Source: UBA4572 sp049965515
GTDB lineage: Bacteria > Nitrospirota > Leptospirillia > Leptospirillales > Leptospirillaceae
DNA: 40,160 bases
Assembly (NCBI GenBank): GCA_049965515.1
Contig: JBMFWG010000016.1
Span: forward strand, 1 to 40,160
Reading direction: 5' to 3'
Every line of letters begins with the position of its first letter. Within the stretch, counting starts at the first letter, position 1. The notes under the pieces are model-generated. The model saw only the letters and a list, made by a program, of their open reading frames with translations. It was not told the origin of the DNA and did no database searches. The position numbers were made by a program, and so were the translations under genes. Below are positions 17,748 through 26,683 of the stretch, one piece after another.

Positions 17748-18917
17748 TCAGGCGCCTTTTTTTGACGCGATTTTGCGTTTTGTGCTTTCTATCAGGCTCT
17801 CGAAAGATTTGTTGAAGGACTGGACTCCTTCCGTGATGAGCTGATTATAGGCAGCCTCCAGGGAGATGCCCAGGCTTGCCAGGGCGTCAAGGATGCGGTG
17901 AGGATCCTCCAGGGGGGCTCCCTTGGTGAACCGGTCAATGGTCCGTGCCACGGTCCCGTGGTCGGCAAAGGCTCGGAGGGTCTCAAGGGGGACGGTGTTG
18001 ACCGTATCCGGACCAATCAGGTTGTCCACATAAAGTGTGTCGGAGTAGGCGGGGTCTTTTGTGCCGGTTGAGGCCCATAGCGGACGCTGGACAGAAGCTC
18101 CGGCCTTGGCCAGGGCTTTAAAGTCGGAGGAGGAAAAAAGGCTCCTGAAAAGCTCGTAGACAATCCGGGTATTGGCGATGCCGGCCTTTCCCCTGAGAGC
18201 CTTGGCCTTTTGGGAGACAGAAGGGTCGGAGGATCCGCTCGACAGAGCGTCAAGCTTCTTGTCGATCAGGGTATCGAGGCGGCTGATAAAGAGGCTGGCC
18301 ACGCTGCGGACGCGAGAGGGATCCTTTCCTGCTCCGTGGTAGGCCGTAAGGCCCTCGATATAGGCCTGGGCAGACTTTCGGTAGGCCTCCGGAGAAAAAA
18401 GAAGGGTGACATTGACGGAGATTCCTTCCGAGATCAGCTGCCGGATGGCGGGAATTCCCTCCGGGGTCCCGGGGATCTTGATCAGAAGATTGGGACGATC
18501 CACCATCCGGTGGAGGATTCTGGCTTCGGAAATCGAGGCCTCGGTCTCGTGGGCCAGGAGGGGGTTGACCTCGATCGAGACAAAACCGTCAAGGGTTTTC
18601 GAGCTGTCATAGACGGGACGGAAAAAATCGCAGGCCCGCTGAACATCCCTGACCATGAGGGTTCGAATGATCTCTGACTCCGAAAGACCCTGGGCGGAGA
18701 GGGAGACGATGTCGTTGTCGTAGTCCGAGGATCCGTTGATGGCCTTTTCAAAGATTGTGGGATTGGAGGTGATCCCCCGGACGCCAGTTTCATTGATCAG
18801 GCGGTCAAGCTCTCCAGAGTCCATGAGGTGGCGGCTGATGGAGTCGAGCCAGAGGCTCTGACCTTCGCGAAGAAGGTCGGCGATGCGTCCGGTCGGAGCG
18901 TATTTGAGTGAGGACAT
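17748..18917 (-). CDS. tal: Transaldolase
   Basis: 389 residues, the longer bacterial transaldolase type. It transfers a dihydroxyacetone unit between sedoheptulose 7-phosphate and glyceraldehyde 3-phosphate. The Schiff-base lysine is K147 in NLLIKIPGT; GITSNPTIFEKAI near the N-terminus and PLWASTGTKDPAYSD are also typical. ATG 18917 is preferred over ATG 18923 because AAGGAG abuts the latter and is 6 nt from the former. It lies 33 bp downstream of transketolase and 60 bp upstream of zwf, so the three form a pentose-phosphate operon. It is not fused to glucose-6-phosphate isomerase. Confidence 0.95.
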   Translation of the reverse strand: MSSLKYAPTGRIADLLREGQSLWLDSISRHLMDSGELDRLINETGVRGITSNPTIFEKAINGSSDYDNDIVSLSAQGLSESEIIRTLMVRDVQRACDFFRPVYDSSKTLDGFVSIEVNPLLAHETEASISEARILHRMVDRPNLLIKIPGTPEGIPAIRQLISEGISVNVTLLFSPEAYRKSAQAYIEGLTAYHGAGKDPSRVRSVASLFISRLDTLIDKKLDALSSGSSDPSVSQKAKALRGKAGIANTRIVYELFRSLFSSSDFKALAKAGASVQRPLWASTGTKDPAYSDTLYVDNLIGPDTVNTVPLETLRAFADHGTVARTIDRFTKGAPLEDPHRILDALASLGISLEAAYNQLITEGVQSFNKSFESLIESTKRKIASKKGA

Positions 18918-18950
18918 GGGCATCTCCTTGAATGGGACCTGATTGGAGTC

Positions 18951-20996
18951 CTAGAGGGCGAGTTCGGGCCAGCACTCTTTGATGCGGGCCATGATTTTGG
19001 GAACGGAGAAGCCAAACTCCTCCATGAGACGTTCATAGGGAGCCGAAGCTCCGAAGTGGTCCAGTCCCACGGCGATTCCCTTCGAGCCCACATAGCGCCA
19101 TGCGGAGAGAGTGCTGCCGGCTTCGGCGAAAAGGCGAAGGGAGGTGCTTCCCAGGACGGAGTCACGGTAGGACTTTTCCTGTTTATCGAAGAGCGTCGTG
19201 CAGGGAAGGCTCACCAGACGGGTGGCAACCGACCGCTTCTCCAGCTCGTCCTGAAGCTTCCAGAGGAGGGAGACCTCGGAGCCCGATCCCATCAAGGTCA
19301 CCACCGGCGGCTTCGACGCTTCCCGGAGGATGTACCCCCCCCTCCGGACCCCGGAAAGGATACGTTCAAAGGGAACGTCCAGTATGGGAAGGGCCTGCCG
19401 GGAGAGAACGAGGGAGACGGGCATGGAGTCCTGTTCCGTGATCCAGTCCATGGCGGCGAGTGTTTCATTGGCATCGGCCGGCCTCATAACCGCCATGTTG
19501 GGGAGGGCCCGGAGAGAGGTGAGGTGTTCCACTGGTTGGTGGGTCGGACCGTCCTCTCCCAGTCCGATGCTGTCATGGGTGAGGACATACAGGACCGGAA
19601 GCCCCATGAGGGCCGAGAGGCGCATGGCGCCCTTCATGTAGTCGGAAAAGACAAGAAACGTTCCTCCGTAGGGGCGGATCCGGGTCAGGGCCATTCCATT
19701 CATGATTCCCCCCATGGCATGCTCCCGGACACCAAAGTGAAGATTGCGTCCTCCGGGGGTCAAAAGCTGACAGTCGGTTTCCCCCTTGATGAGCGTGTTG
19801 TTGGAGGGAGCAAGGTCTGCCGACCCCCCCAAGAGAAGCGGCTGCATCCGGGAGGCCTCCTGCAGGACGGTTCCGAAGGCCTGCCGTGTGGCCATGGGCT
19901 TGTCGGTAGGGGCGAAGGGAGCGAGGCGTTTGGCAAGTCCCGAGGCATGATTGCCGTTGATGACCGCCGATTCGAAAAGGTCGGCTTCCTTGGGAAAGGA
20001 GGCCCGATAGCGTGCAAAGGTGTCGTTCCATGCGGCCTCAAGCTCTGCGCCCTTTTTTCCTATTTCAGCAAAGACCGGACGAACCTCGTCAGGTATGAAA
20101 AAGTCGGGGGTGGGGGGCCAGCCGAGATGCTCCCGGGTTTTCTTGACCTCCTCGACTCCCAGGGGGGACCCGTGAACGTGGGCGGTATCCTGGTACGTGG
20201 GGCTTCCATAGCCGATGTGGGTGCGGATGGCGATCATCTTCGGTTTGTCTTTTTCATTGGGGAGGGCTTTTTCTGGATCGGTGGCCCAGTCCAGGGCATC
20301 GCGGATGGCTGAGGTGTTGTTTCCGTCTGAGACTTCACGAACGGCCCATCCCAAGGCACGGAAGCGTGCCGGTACGTCTTCGGTGAAGGCGAGATCGGTG
20401 CTTCCGTCGATGGAGATGTGGTTCCTGTCATAGAGGCAGATCAAGTTGGAGAGTCCCTGGTGGCCGGCAAAGGAAGCCGCCTCATTGGCAACCCCTTCCA
20501 TCATGTCTCCATCCCCGCAGGTGACAAAAACCCTGGGATTGAGCAGGGCCATCCCGGGACGGTTAAAGGTCGTGGCGAGATGACGAAGGGCCAAGGCCAT
20601 TCCTACGGCATTGGAAAATCCCTGACCCAGGGGGCCGGTGGTCGTTTCGACCCCCCGGGTATGGTGGTATTCAGGATGTCCAGGGGTCAGGCTTCCCCAT
20701 TGACGGAAGGATTTCAGATCGTCAAGGGTCAGGCCAAATCCCGTCAGGTGGAGAAGGGAGTAAAGCAACGCCGAAGCATGGCCGCCCGAGAGAACGAAGC
20801 GATCCCGGGCAATCCAGTCAGGGTTTTGTGGATTGATTCGGAGATAGTCCCTCCAGAGAACAAAGACAGGAGCGGCAAATCCCATGGGAGTTCCGGGATG
20901 TCCCGAGTTGGCCTTTTGAACGATATCAACGGAGAGCATTCGAAGGGTATTAATCGCCCGGAGTTCTGTCTCCGGGCTCAGAAGGGCGTGGTCCAT
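18951..20996 (-). CDS. tkt: Transketolase
   Basis: 681 residues, full length. It is a thiamine-diphosphate enzyme of the pentose phosphate and Calvin cycles. The cofactor motif begins GDGDMMEGVANEAASFAGHQ and runs to an asparagine about 25 residues on (YDRNHISIDG). The second domain has HDSIGLGEDGPTHQPVEHL, carrying catalytic histidines. ATG 20996 has AAGGAG 8 nt upstream; the open frame extends to 21047 without a better start. It is the first gene of the leftward tkt-tal-zwf operon, so its promoter should lie in the 21.0-21.5 kb gap. Confidence 0.96.
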   Translation of the reverse strand: MDHALLSPETELRAINTLRMLSVDIVQKANSGHPGTPMGFAAPVFVLWRDYLRINPQNPDWIARDRFVLSGGHASALLYSLLHLTGFGLTLDDLKSFRQWGSLTPGHPEYHHTRGVETTTGPLGQGFSNAVGMALALRHLATTFNRPGMALLNPRVFVTCGDGDMMEGVANEAASFAGHQGLSNLICLYDRNHISIDGSTDLAFTEDVPARFRALGWAVREVSDGNNTSAIRDALDWATDPEKALPNEKDKPKMIAIRTHIGYGSPTYQDTAHVHGSPLGVEEVKKTREHLGWPPTPDFFIPDEVRPVFAEIGKKGAELEAAWNDTFARYRASFPKEADLFESAVINGNHASGLAKRLAPFAPTDKPMATRQAFGTVLQEASRMQPLLLGGSADLAPSNNTLIKGETDCQLLTPGGRNLHFGVREHAMGGIMNGMALTRIRPYGGTFLVFSDYMKGAMRLSALMGLPVLYVLTHDSIGLGEDGPTHQPVEHLTSLRALPNMAVMRPADANETLAAMDWITEQDSMPVSLVLSRQALPILDVPFERILSGVRRGGYILREASKPPVVTLMGSGSEVSLLWKLQDELEKRSVATRLVSLPCTTLFDKQEKSYRDSVLGSTSLRLFAEAGSTLSAWRYVGSKGIAVGLDHFGASAPYERLMEEFGFSVPKIMARIKECWPELAL

Positions 20997-21594
20997 GGTG
21001 GGTTCTCCTTCGTGTGTTGGGGGCTGACGAATTGTCCGGAGCCCCATGTCTGACGCCTGTAGGGAAAGTCTTCACTAGAGAGCATCCGGAAGGGACAAGT
21101 CCCAAGAAAAACCCTCGGCGGTTCCAGGAAAATTCTCTCAGGCTATTTGATGTTTTTGTTTCTTGACCTCATGCCGTCAGAAAAAGCCTGCAACTTCCGA
21201 AGAGCTGAAATCAGGATTCCATGAGGAGGCTTCTTGTTGACCAGTGCCTCCCTCATAGACTATGGGGAATCTTTCTTTAAAAATCAACCAGACTCACGCT
21301 TTCTGAGAAGGATTGACCGGGGATTCGGGAATCCGTGGCCGGCGGGGAGCGGAGACTTGTATGGGATTCCTTGTGGAGTACTCTCTGAGTGATCGAGAGA
21401 AAAGGTTTTTCTCCTTTTTCCCTCGAAAAGGATTGTAATTGTTGAAGATCATGTCTTTGATGTTGACCTTTTTGCTTGATTTTGCTAAGAAATCAGAGGG
21501 ATGATTTTGATTCCAACAATAAGTGGGATGGCAGGACGAATCGGGGATGGGGGACGGGTTGTCAGCGCAATCAAATTTTATGGGCGGAAAAAGG
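20997..21594. other. Divergent intergenic region between tkt and shc
   Basis: About 600 bp, distinctly more AT-rich than the flanks, with no convincing gene. It must hold promoters for both directions. Notable items: GGGAC/GTCCC arms at 21092-21103 upstream of tkt, the inverted repeat GGATTC-GG-GAATCC at 21321-21334, and a weak promoter-like pair before shc (TTGACC 21463-21468, TAAGAA 21486-21491, 17 bp apart). The minus-strand open frame at 21294-21683 overlaps the start of shc and shows no domain, so it is not called as a gene. Confidence 0.6.
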
Positions 21595-23643
21595 ATGTCG
21601 TCAGTCGAGGGGATTTCCTCTCCTGCGTCGGCGATTCTTGAGAAGTCCGCTCCGTCGATCGGGCTGGATGATCGGTCCGACACCCTTTCGAGAACCCTGG
21701 CTCGGGCCGTTTCCTGGCTTGTAGCGTCCCAGGATGCCGCAGGACACTGGGTGGCCCCTCTTGAGGCCGATGCGACGATTCCCTCGGAATATGTGTTTCT
21801 TCATGAAATCCTGGGAAGGCCGCTTGATCCCGTCCGCCGTGAGAAAATTGTCCGGGGGATTCTTTCTGTTCAGGGAAAAGAAGGTGCCTGGCCACTTTTT
21901 CACGACGGGGACCCCGATATCAGTGCCACCGTCAAGGCCTATCAGGCCTTGAAGTTGTGTGGCTTTGATTCTTCCCATCCGGCTCTTGTTCGTGCCAGGG
22001 AGTGGGTTCTCTCCCGGGGGGGCGCCGGAAAGGTCAATGTTTTTACCCGAATTGCCCTGGCCATCTTCGGTCAGTACAGCTGGGAAAAAATTCCGGCTCT
22101 TCCCGCCGAAATGGTCCTTCTTCCCGCCTGGTTTCCCTTTTCGATATATTCTGTTTCCTATTGGTCAAGAACGGTGATTGTTCCGTTGCTGTTCATTTAT
22201 CACCACAAGCCTCTGGTCCGTCTCTCCTCCGAGAGAGGCATCTCGGAGCTCTTCGATCCTTCCCGACCTGACGGGGAGTCTTTTTCCCCTTCCCCGGAAC
22301 TCTTTTCCCTGAGAAACCTTTTTCTCCTCCTCGACAAGGGCCTCCAAGTCTGGAACCGTCACCCTCCCGGTTTTCTCCGGAAGAAAGCCTTGTCGTTGGC
22401 CATGGAGTGGATGGTTCCCCGTCTCAAGGGGGAGGGAGGGCTGGGAGCGATCTATCCGGCCATGGCCAATAGTGCCGTGGCGCTGTCCCTTGAGGGATAC
22501 ACGCTCGAACACCCCCTGATGCAGCGTGTTCTTGCCTCCATCGACGAATTGCTCATCGAGGGGGAGAAGGACGTTTTAGTCCAGCCATGCGTATCTCCCG
22601 TCTGGGACACGGCATTGGCCCTGGGAGCCCTGATTGAGGCCGGGATCTCTCCCGACTCCCCGACGGTGACCCGGGCCATGGAATGGTTTTGTGCCAGGGA
22701 GGTCCGGACGCGGGGGGATTGGGCCATTCGCGCTCCCGATTGTGAACCGGGTGGCTGGGCCTTCCAGTTCGAAAACGATTATTATCCTGATGTTGACGAT
22801 ACCGCCATGGTTCTCATGGGAATGGCCAAGATTTTTCCGGCTCGCCCCGACCTGGCCGCGCGTATGCAAGATGTTTTTCGACGCGCAACTCTGTGGGTGA
22901 TGGCCATGCAGGGAACCGATGGAGGGTGGGGGGCCTTTGACCGGGACAACGACCTTCTCTTCCTCAACCATATCCCCTTCGCCGACCATGGAGCCCTTCT
23001 CGACCCCAGCACGGCTGATCTCACCGGCCGGGTGCTGGAGCTCCTCGGAGCATTGGGATATGGGCCTGATTTTCCTCCGGCCGCCCGGGCGATCCGCTAT
23101 CTCAAACGGGAGCAGGAAGATGACGGCTCCTGGTTCGGACGGTGGGGGGTCAACTATATCTACGGAACATGGTCAGTTATTGCGGGGCTCAAGAGTATCG
23201 GGGTCTCCATGTCTGAGCCTTGGGTCATTCGCTCCATGGAGTTCCTGATGGCTCGACAGAACCCGGACGGTGGTTGGGGAGAGGATTGTCTTTCCTATGC
23301 TTCCCGAGACTATGCGGGACGGGGGGCGTCGACCCCCTCCCAGACGGCTTGGGCCCTGATCGCTCTTCTTCATGGAGGACACTCGGAACACAGGGCCGTC
23401 AGACAGGGAGTCAACTACCTGATTGAACAGATGACACCCGAAGGAACATGGAACGAGGCACTCTTTACCGGGACTGGATTCCCGCGGGTCTTCTATCTTC
23501 GCTACCACATGTATCGCCATTATTTCCCGCTCTGGGCTCTGGCTCTTTACAGGAACATGACGGAGCGGGGAAGAGCTCTGGGACACGAACGGGTGGATTT
23601 CTGGAAGACGGCTCCCTACGCGCCGATCGCCCGAAGTGTCTGA
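21595..23643 (+). CDS. shc: Squalene-hopene cyclase
   Basis: 682 residues from ATG 21595. It cyclises squalene to hopene/hopanol at the cytoplasmic membrane. The catalytic acid motif DVDDTA is at 399-404, and several QW-type repeats are visible (DGGWGAFDRDN, NPDGGWGEDC, DGSWFGRWG). The start is uncertain: GTG 21523, ATG 21547 and ATG 21580 are also in frame and none has a well-placed ribosome binding site; family alignment would favour a start near 21580-21595. The stop overlaps the start of hpnG by 8 nt. It opens the hopanoid gene group. Confidence 0.96.
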   Translation: MSSVEGISSPASAILEKSAPSIGLDDRSDTLSRTLARAVSWLVASQDAAGHWVAPLEADATIPSEYVFLHEILGRPLDPVRREKIVRGILSVQGKEGAWPLFHDGDPDISATVKAYQALKLCGFDSSHPALVRAREWVLSRGGAGKVNVFTRIALAIFGQYSWEKIPALPAEMVLLPAWFPFSIYSVSYWSRTVIVPLLFIYHHKPLVRLSSERGISELFDPSRPDGESFSPSPELFSLRNLFLLLDKGLQVWNRHPPGFLRKKALSLAMEWMVPRLKGEGGLGAIYPAMANSAVALSLEGYTLEHPLMQRVLASIDELLIEGEKDVLVQPCVSPVWDTALALGALIEAGISPDSPTVTRAMEWFCAREVRTRGDWAIRAPDCEPGGWAFQFENDYYPDVDDTAMVLMGMAKIFPARPDLAARMQDVFRRATLWVMAMQGTDGGWGAFDRDNDLLFLNHIPFADHGALLDPSTADLTGRVLELLGALGYGPDFPPAARAIRYLKREQEDDGSWFGRWGVNYIYGTWSVIAGLKSIGVSMSEPWVIRSMEFLMARQNPDGGWGEDCLSYASRDYAGRGASTPSQTAWALIALLHGGHSEHRAVRQGVNYLIEQMTPEGTWNEALFTGTGFPRVFYLRYHMYRHYFPLWALALYRNMTERGRALGHERVDFWKTAPYAPIARSV

Positions 23644-24418
23644 GGAGGGGGAGGGCGCTTGCCCGATCCTCATCGTGACGGCCCTGGAAGACGAAGCCCG
23701 GGCCTTTACCCGTGAGATAAAAGGCAGTGTCAGCCCTCGGTGTGGCCTGAGGGCCGTCAATCTCTCTTTTGCCCCGGCAGCCAGCCCCCTTTTTGATGTG
23801 GTGTGGGTCGGTCCCGGAAAGTCTGGAGTGGGGGTTCTTTCCGCTCTTCTGTCGTCGAGGAGCTATTCTCGTGTTCTCTTTACTGGTCTGGCGGGGGCTC
23901 TTTCCCCTGACCTGGTTCCTGGGACGATCGTTGTGGCCGAAGAGGTTCTCTCCTCTTCGGGGGAGAAGTTTTTGCCTTTACAGGATTTTTCCCTGAATTT
24001 TCCCCCTCATTTTATTTCTGGGGGGGAAAAAGGATCGATTCGTTTCGGGGGGATTCTTTCAGTCGAGTCTCTCGTTGGCGCTCCCCGGGAAAAAAGAAGG
24101 CTGGCGGGTGAGACGGGAGCTCTTGCCGTTGATATGGAGAGCTTTGGATGGCTTGAGGCGGCCTCCGGTGTCGGGATCCCGGCAACGGTTATTCGGGTTG
24201 TCTCCGATGGGGTGGAGGACACCCTTCCCCCGGAGATTCTCTCTTTTGTGACCCCGGAGGGAACTGTCTCCCCTGGAGGCATTCTCCGAGCTCTCTTAGC
24301 TCGTCCCGCCCTTCTTTATGAATTGCTTCTCTTGGGTTCAAGCCTCCGTCAAGGCCGACAAGCCCTTTCCCGTCTGGGGCAAGAGGTTTTTTCAGCCCTT
24401 CGGGAGGAAGGACGGTGA
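23636..24418 (+). CDS. hpnG: Hopanoid-associated nucleoside phosphorylase HpnG
   Basis: 260 residues of the purine nucleoside phosphorylase fold. HpnG removes adenine from adenosylhopane on the way to bacteriohopanetetrol. Typical features are ILIVTALEDEARAF at the N-terminus, GLAGALSPDLVPG, and the substrate-site segment ALAVDMESFGWLEAA with the conserved DMES. GTG 23636 overlaps the shc stop, so translation is likely coupled. Its C-terminus overlaps the following outer-membrane gene by 4 nt. The adenosylhopane synthase gene hpnH, often adjacent, is not in this window. Confidence 0.9.
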   Translation: MSEEGEGACPILIVTALEDEARAFTREIKGSVSPRCGLRAVNLSFAPAASPLFDVVWVGPGKSGVGVLSALLSSRSYSRVLFTGLAGALSPDLVPGTIVVAEEVLSSSGEKFLPLQDFSLNFPPHFISGGEKGSIRFGGILSVESLVGAPREKRRLAGETGALAVDMESFGWLEAASGVGIPATVIRVVSDGVEDTLPPEILSFVTPEGTVSPGGILRALLARPALLYELLLLGSSLRQGRQALSRLGQEVFSALREEGR

Positions 24419-25791
24419 GTGTTCGGCAGATCCGAAAGGGGCAAAGAGACTCCCGGATCAGACAAGTGCTGTTTCTGTGGGGGGTCTTCCTTGGCCTTCT
24501 CTCCTTTTGGAGCTCCCCTCTTTTATCCTTCGCGGCTCCGCCGCCCATGGCCCCTATTGCCCCCGTGCAGACGAGCCTTGGTCCGCAGGGGCTCAGCTTT
24601 CCGCAGCTTCCTATCGGGGCTCCTCCCCCCTTCAGCTACAGCACTCCCTTCGACAATACCGTTGTCGTCCCCGTTCCGGCTATCGGCGACTCTTACAACT
24701 CGGGGCTGACCTACGGCACAATTATTCCCATTCTTTACGCCAAGCCCTCCGGTCGAATCACCTCGATCTTCGCCCCCTCCGTGATGTACAACTCCTATAT
24801 GGGGCTGGAAACGGGCTTCCGATACTACCGATTTTACAAGGGGAACCTGAAACGATGGCATGTCGTTGGGATTCAGTCAAACTCGATCATGAACTTCTAT
24901 GAGTTTCACTATCGGGATCTCTCCCTGGACAGAGGGCGCTTTATCCTCGATACCCGTGTGAAGAGCTTTAAAAACCCTACCGCCCGGTTTTATGGCATTG
25001 GGCCGACCTCGAATTTCTCCAATCAGTCGAATTACACCCTTGCCACCACATCGGCCCACGGGACCTTCGGAATGAATTTTGACGATATGAAGATCCGGGC
25101 CTGGATCATGGAGCGTTACCGCGTTTACGGCGCCTCTCCGGGACAGGTTTCGGGTATGGAGTATACCGGATTGCTCTTTCCCGATGCTCCGGGATTTGCC
25201 TCGGGAGCCCAGATCCTGACTCATCGGGCCGATATCACCTATGACACCCGCGACAACCATCTCATTCCCTCGACCGGAACCTATGCGCGAGCCTTCGCAG
25301 AGCTCGACAACAACATGACTCCCGGACAGAACAGTGTTTTTGACCGCTTCGATGTAGAGTACAAGACCTGGATCCCCCATGGAGACCAGGACCAGGATGT
25401 TCTGGCCATTCGGGCCATGATCAACCTCATGAACGGACCGAACATTCCGTTCTACGCCATGAGCATGCTGGGAGGCGCCTTTACTCTCGAGGGCTACGGG
25501 ACGGGCCGCTTTTACGACTACGATGCCTCCTTGTTCAATATCGAGGAGCGGATTGCGGCTTTTGACATGGACCTCTTCAATGTCCAGTCGGAGTTTCAGG
25601 TGGCCCCTTTTCTCGGAGTGGGAGAGGTCTTCCGCTATGTGTCCCAGGCCACGAACTTCGGGGACTATGCGATCAATCCGGGAGTCGGGCTTCGGGCCCT
25701 GGTCAAACCTGACGTGGTCGGGCGGGTCGATGTTGGCTATTCGACGGAGGCGGGGGCTGTCACCTTTGTCGGGATCGGCTTTCCCTTCTGA
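24415..25791 (+). CDS. Outer-membrane beta-barrel protein (BamA/TamA surface-antigen-like)
   Basis: 458 residues. Residues 1-41 form a Sec signal peptide with a basic start and a hydrophobic core ending in AA; a proline-rich linker follows. The rest alternates like beta strands, with ARFYGIGPTSNFSNQSNYT, DITYDTRDNHLIPSTG and a final strand ending VGIGFPF. This matches the bacterial surface antigen (PF01103) barrel; no POTRA domains are present, so it is more like a stand-alone 16-strand barrel than BamA itself. GTG 24415 overlaps the hpnG stop in a GTGA junction. Tight coupling to hopanoid genes suggests, but does not show, a part in hopanoid or envelope lipid traffic. The 3' end overlaps a convergent lipoprotein gene by 55 bp. 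Confidence 0.85.
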   Translation: MSVRQIRKGQRDSRIRQVLFLWGVFLGLLSFWSSPLLSFAAPPPMAPIAPVQTSLGPQGLSFPQLPIGAPPPFSYSTPFDNTVVVPVPAIGDSYNSGLTYGTIIPILYAKPSGRITSIFAPSVMYNSYMGLETGFRYYRFYKGNLKRWHVVGIQSNSIMNFYEFHYRDLSLDRGRFILDTRVKSFKNPTARFYGIGPTSNFSNQSNYTLATTSAHGTFGMNFDDMKIRAWIMERYRVYGASPGQVSGMEYTGLLFPDAPGFASGAQILTHRADITYDTRDNHLIPSTGTYARAFAELDNNMTPGQNSVFDRFDVEYKTWIPHGDQDQDVLAIRAMINLMNGPNIPFYAMSMLGGAFTLEGYGTGRFYDYDASLFNIEERIAAFDMDLFNVQSEFQVAPFLGVGEVFRYVSQATNFGDYAINPGVGLRALVKPDVVGRVDVGYSTEAGAVTFVGIGFPF

Positions 25792-26567
25792 CGGAGTTTC
25801 GCGGCGAGTCGTCTGGCCTGCCTTGCGGCAGAGTCGTCCTCTTCGGACCGGGCGTGGGAAAAGCTGGGCGAGAGTCTGTCGGAGAGGATGCAGAGAGGCA
25901 GGGTGACCGGAAGGATCAGTGTATCGATCCCTCCACCTCCCAGTGTTTCGATAAAGAGAGTGACTCCGGAGAGGTTGTGATGATAATGGACAGCCGCTCC
26001 GGGACGGTCATAGAGGCACTCTGTCAGCGACCGGCTCACCAGGGATCCGCGGTGCTCCAGGTCTCCGGACGAGGATGGAACATAGCGGCGGATTCGGTAC
26101 CCTGACTCATGAAAGACTCCCGTATAGCGTGTCACATGAAGCTGGCCTTCCCGGTCGAACCACGCCACCTCGTCACCCCGGGAGAGGCGGCGCCCCGAGA
26201 CAAATCGTGGATCATTCCACTCAAATCCCATGGAGTGAAGGGCGGCTTCGGTATAAGGATGACGGGGAATTTCCGGGCGACCCGTCTGTCTTGATGGGTA
26301 GGTGTCGGGAAGGGAGATCCGGGCCCGGTCGAGGATAGACTGATCGTTGACCGGAACAGGAGCGGTTCTGCAGGAGACCAGGAGAAAAAGCCCAAGGGGC
26401 AGAAGGCTTGCAGGGAGAAGGCGCCGGAAGAAAGTCCGTGTCCTGGGGAGTGGGCCGTGACGCCCGGGTGAGTGAAGGCTCAAGACTCGATGATACCCTG
26501 TCGGTTCGATGGCGGGACGTCCTCGTGGGGGGTTGCGGATGAAGAAACTTTTAGGCCATCCTGCCAT
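25737..26567 (-). CDS. Predicted lipoprotein, unknown function
   Basis: 276 residues from ATG 26567, or 248 from TTG 26483. After a basic stretch (RTRTFFRRLLP) comes a hydrophobic signal ending in the lipobox LVSC, so the protein is probably exported and lipidated. The mature part contains no family I recognise; it is soluble, with an alternating hydrophobic pattern (DEVAWFDREGQLHVTRYTG). The first start is close to GGAGG (2-nt spacing), giving a long signal n-region, so a shorter start is possible. It lies opposite to the hopanoid genes and its last 55 bp overlap the end of the beta-barrel gene, so the transcripts are complementary at their 3' ends. Confidence 0.7.
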   Translation of the reverse strand: MAGWPKSFFIRNPPRGRPAIEPTGYHRVLSLHSPGRHGPLPRTRTFFRRLLPASLLPLGLFLLVSCRTAPVPVNDQSILDRARISLPDTYPSRQTGRPEIPRHPYTEAALHSMGFEWNDPRFVSGRRLSRGDEVAWFDREGQLHVTRYTGVFHESGYRIRRYVPSSSGDLEHRGSLVSRSLTECLYDRPGAAVHYHHNLSGVTLFIETLGGGGIDTLILPVTLPLCILSDRLSPSFSHARSEEDDSAARQARRLAAKLRQKGKPIPTKVTAPASVE

Positions 26568-26648
26568 GGCCTCCGGGAGCTGTCAACCTCCTGGCGGGAG
26601 CTTTTGTTGGCCGGGGCTTTTCCTTCATTTCGGCTAGGGGTGCCGGTC

Positions 26649-26677
26649 TTTACGGTCTCTTTTTTCCATGATATCAT
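26649..26677 (+). promoter_or_regulatory. Promoter of hpnA, predicted leaderless transcript
   Basis: TTTACG (26649-26654) and TATCAT (26672-26677) are exactly 17 bp apart. The A of the hpnA ATG (26684) is 7 nt after the -10 element, where transcription should begin. No ribosome binding site precedes the ATG. Confidence 0.55.
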
Positions 26678-26683
26678 AGTTGT

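Noticed and set aside
19056..20312. 418-codon open frame on the plus strand
   Set aside because: It is antisense to transketolase; glycine/arginine-rich translation without motifs.
21294..21683. 129-codon open frame on the minus strand upstream of shc
   Set aside because: Half of it overlaps shc in antisense; the rest is AT-rich intergenic sequence. There is no ribosome site or motif.
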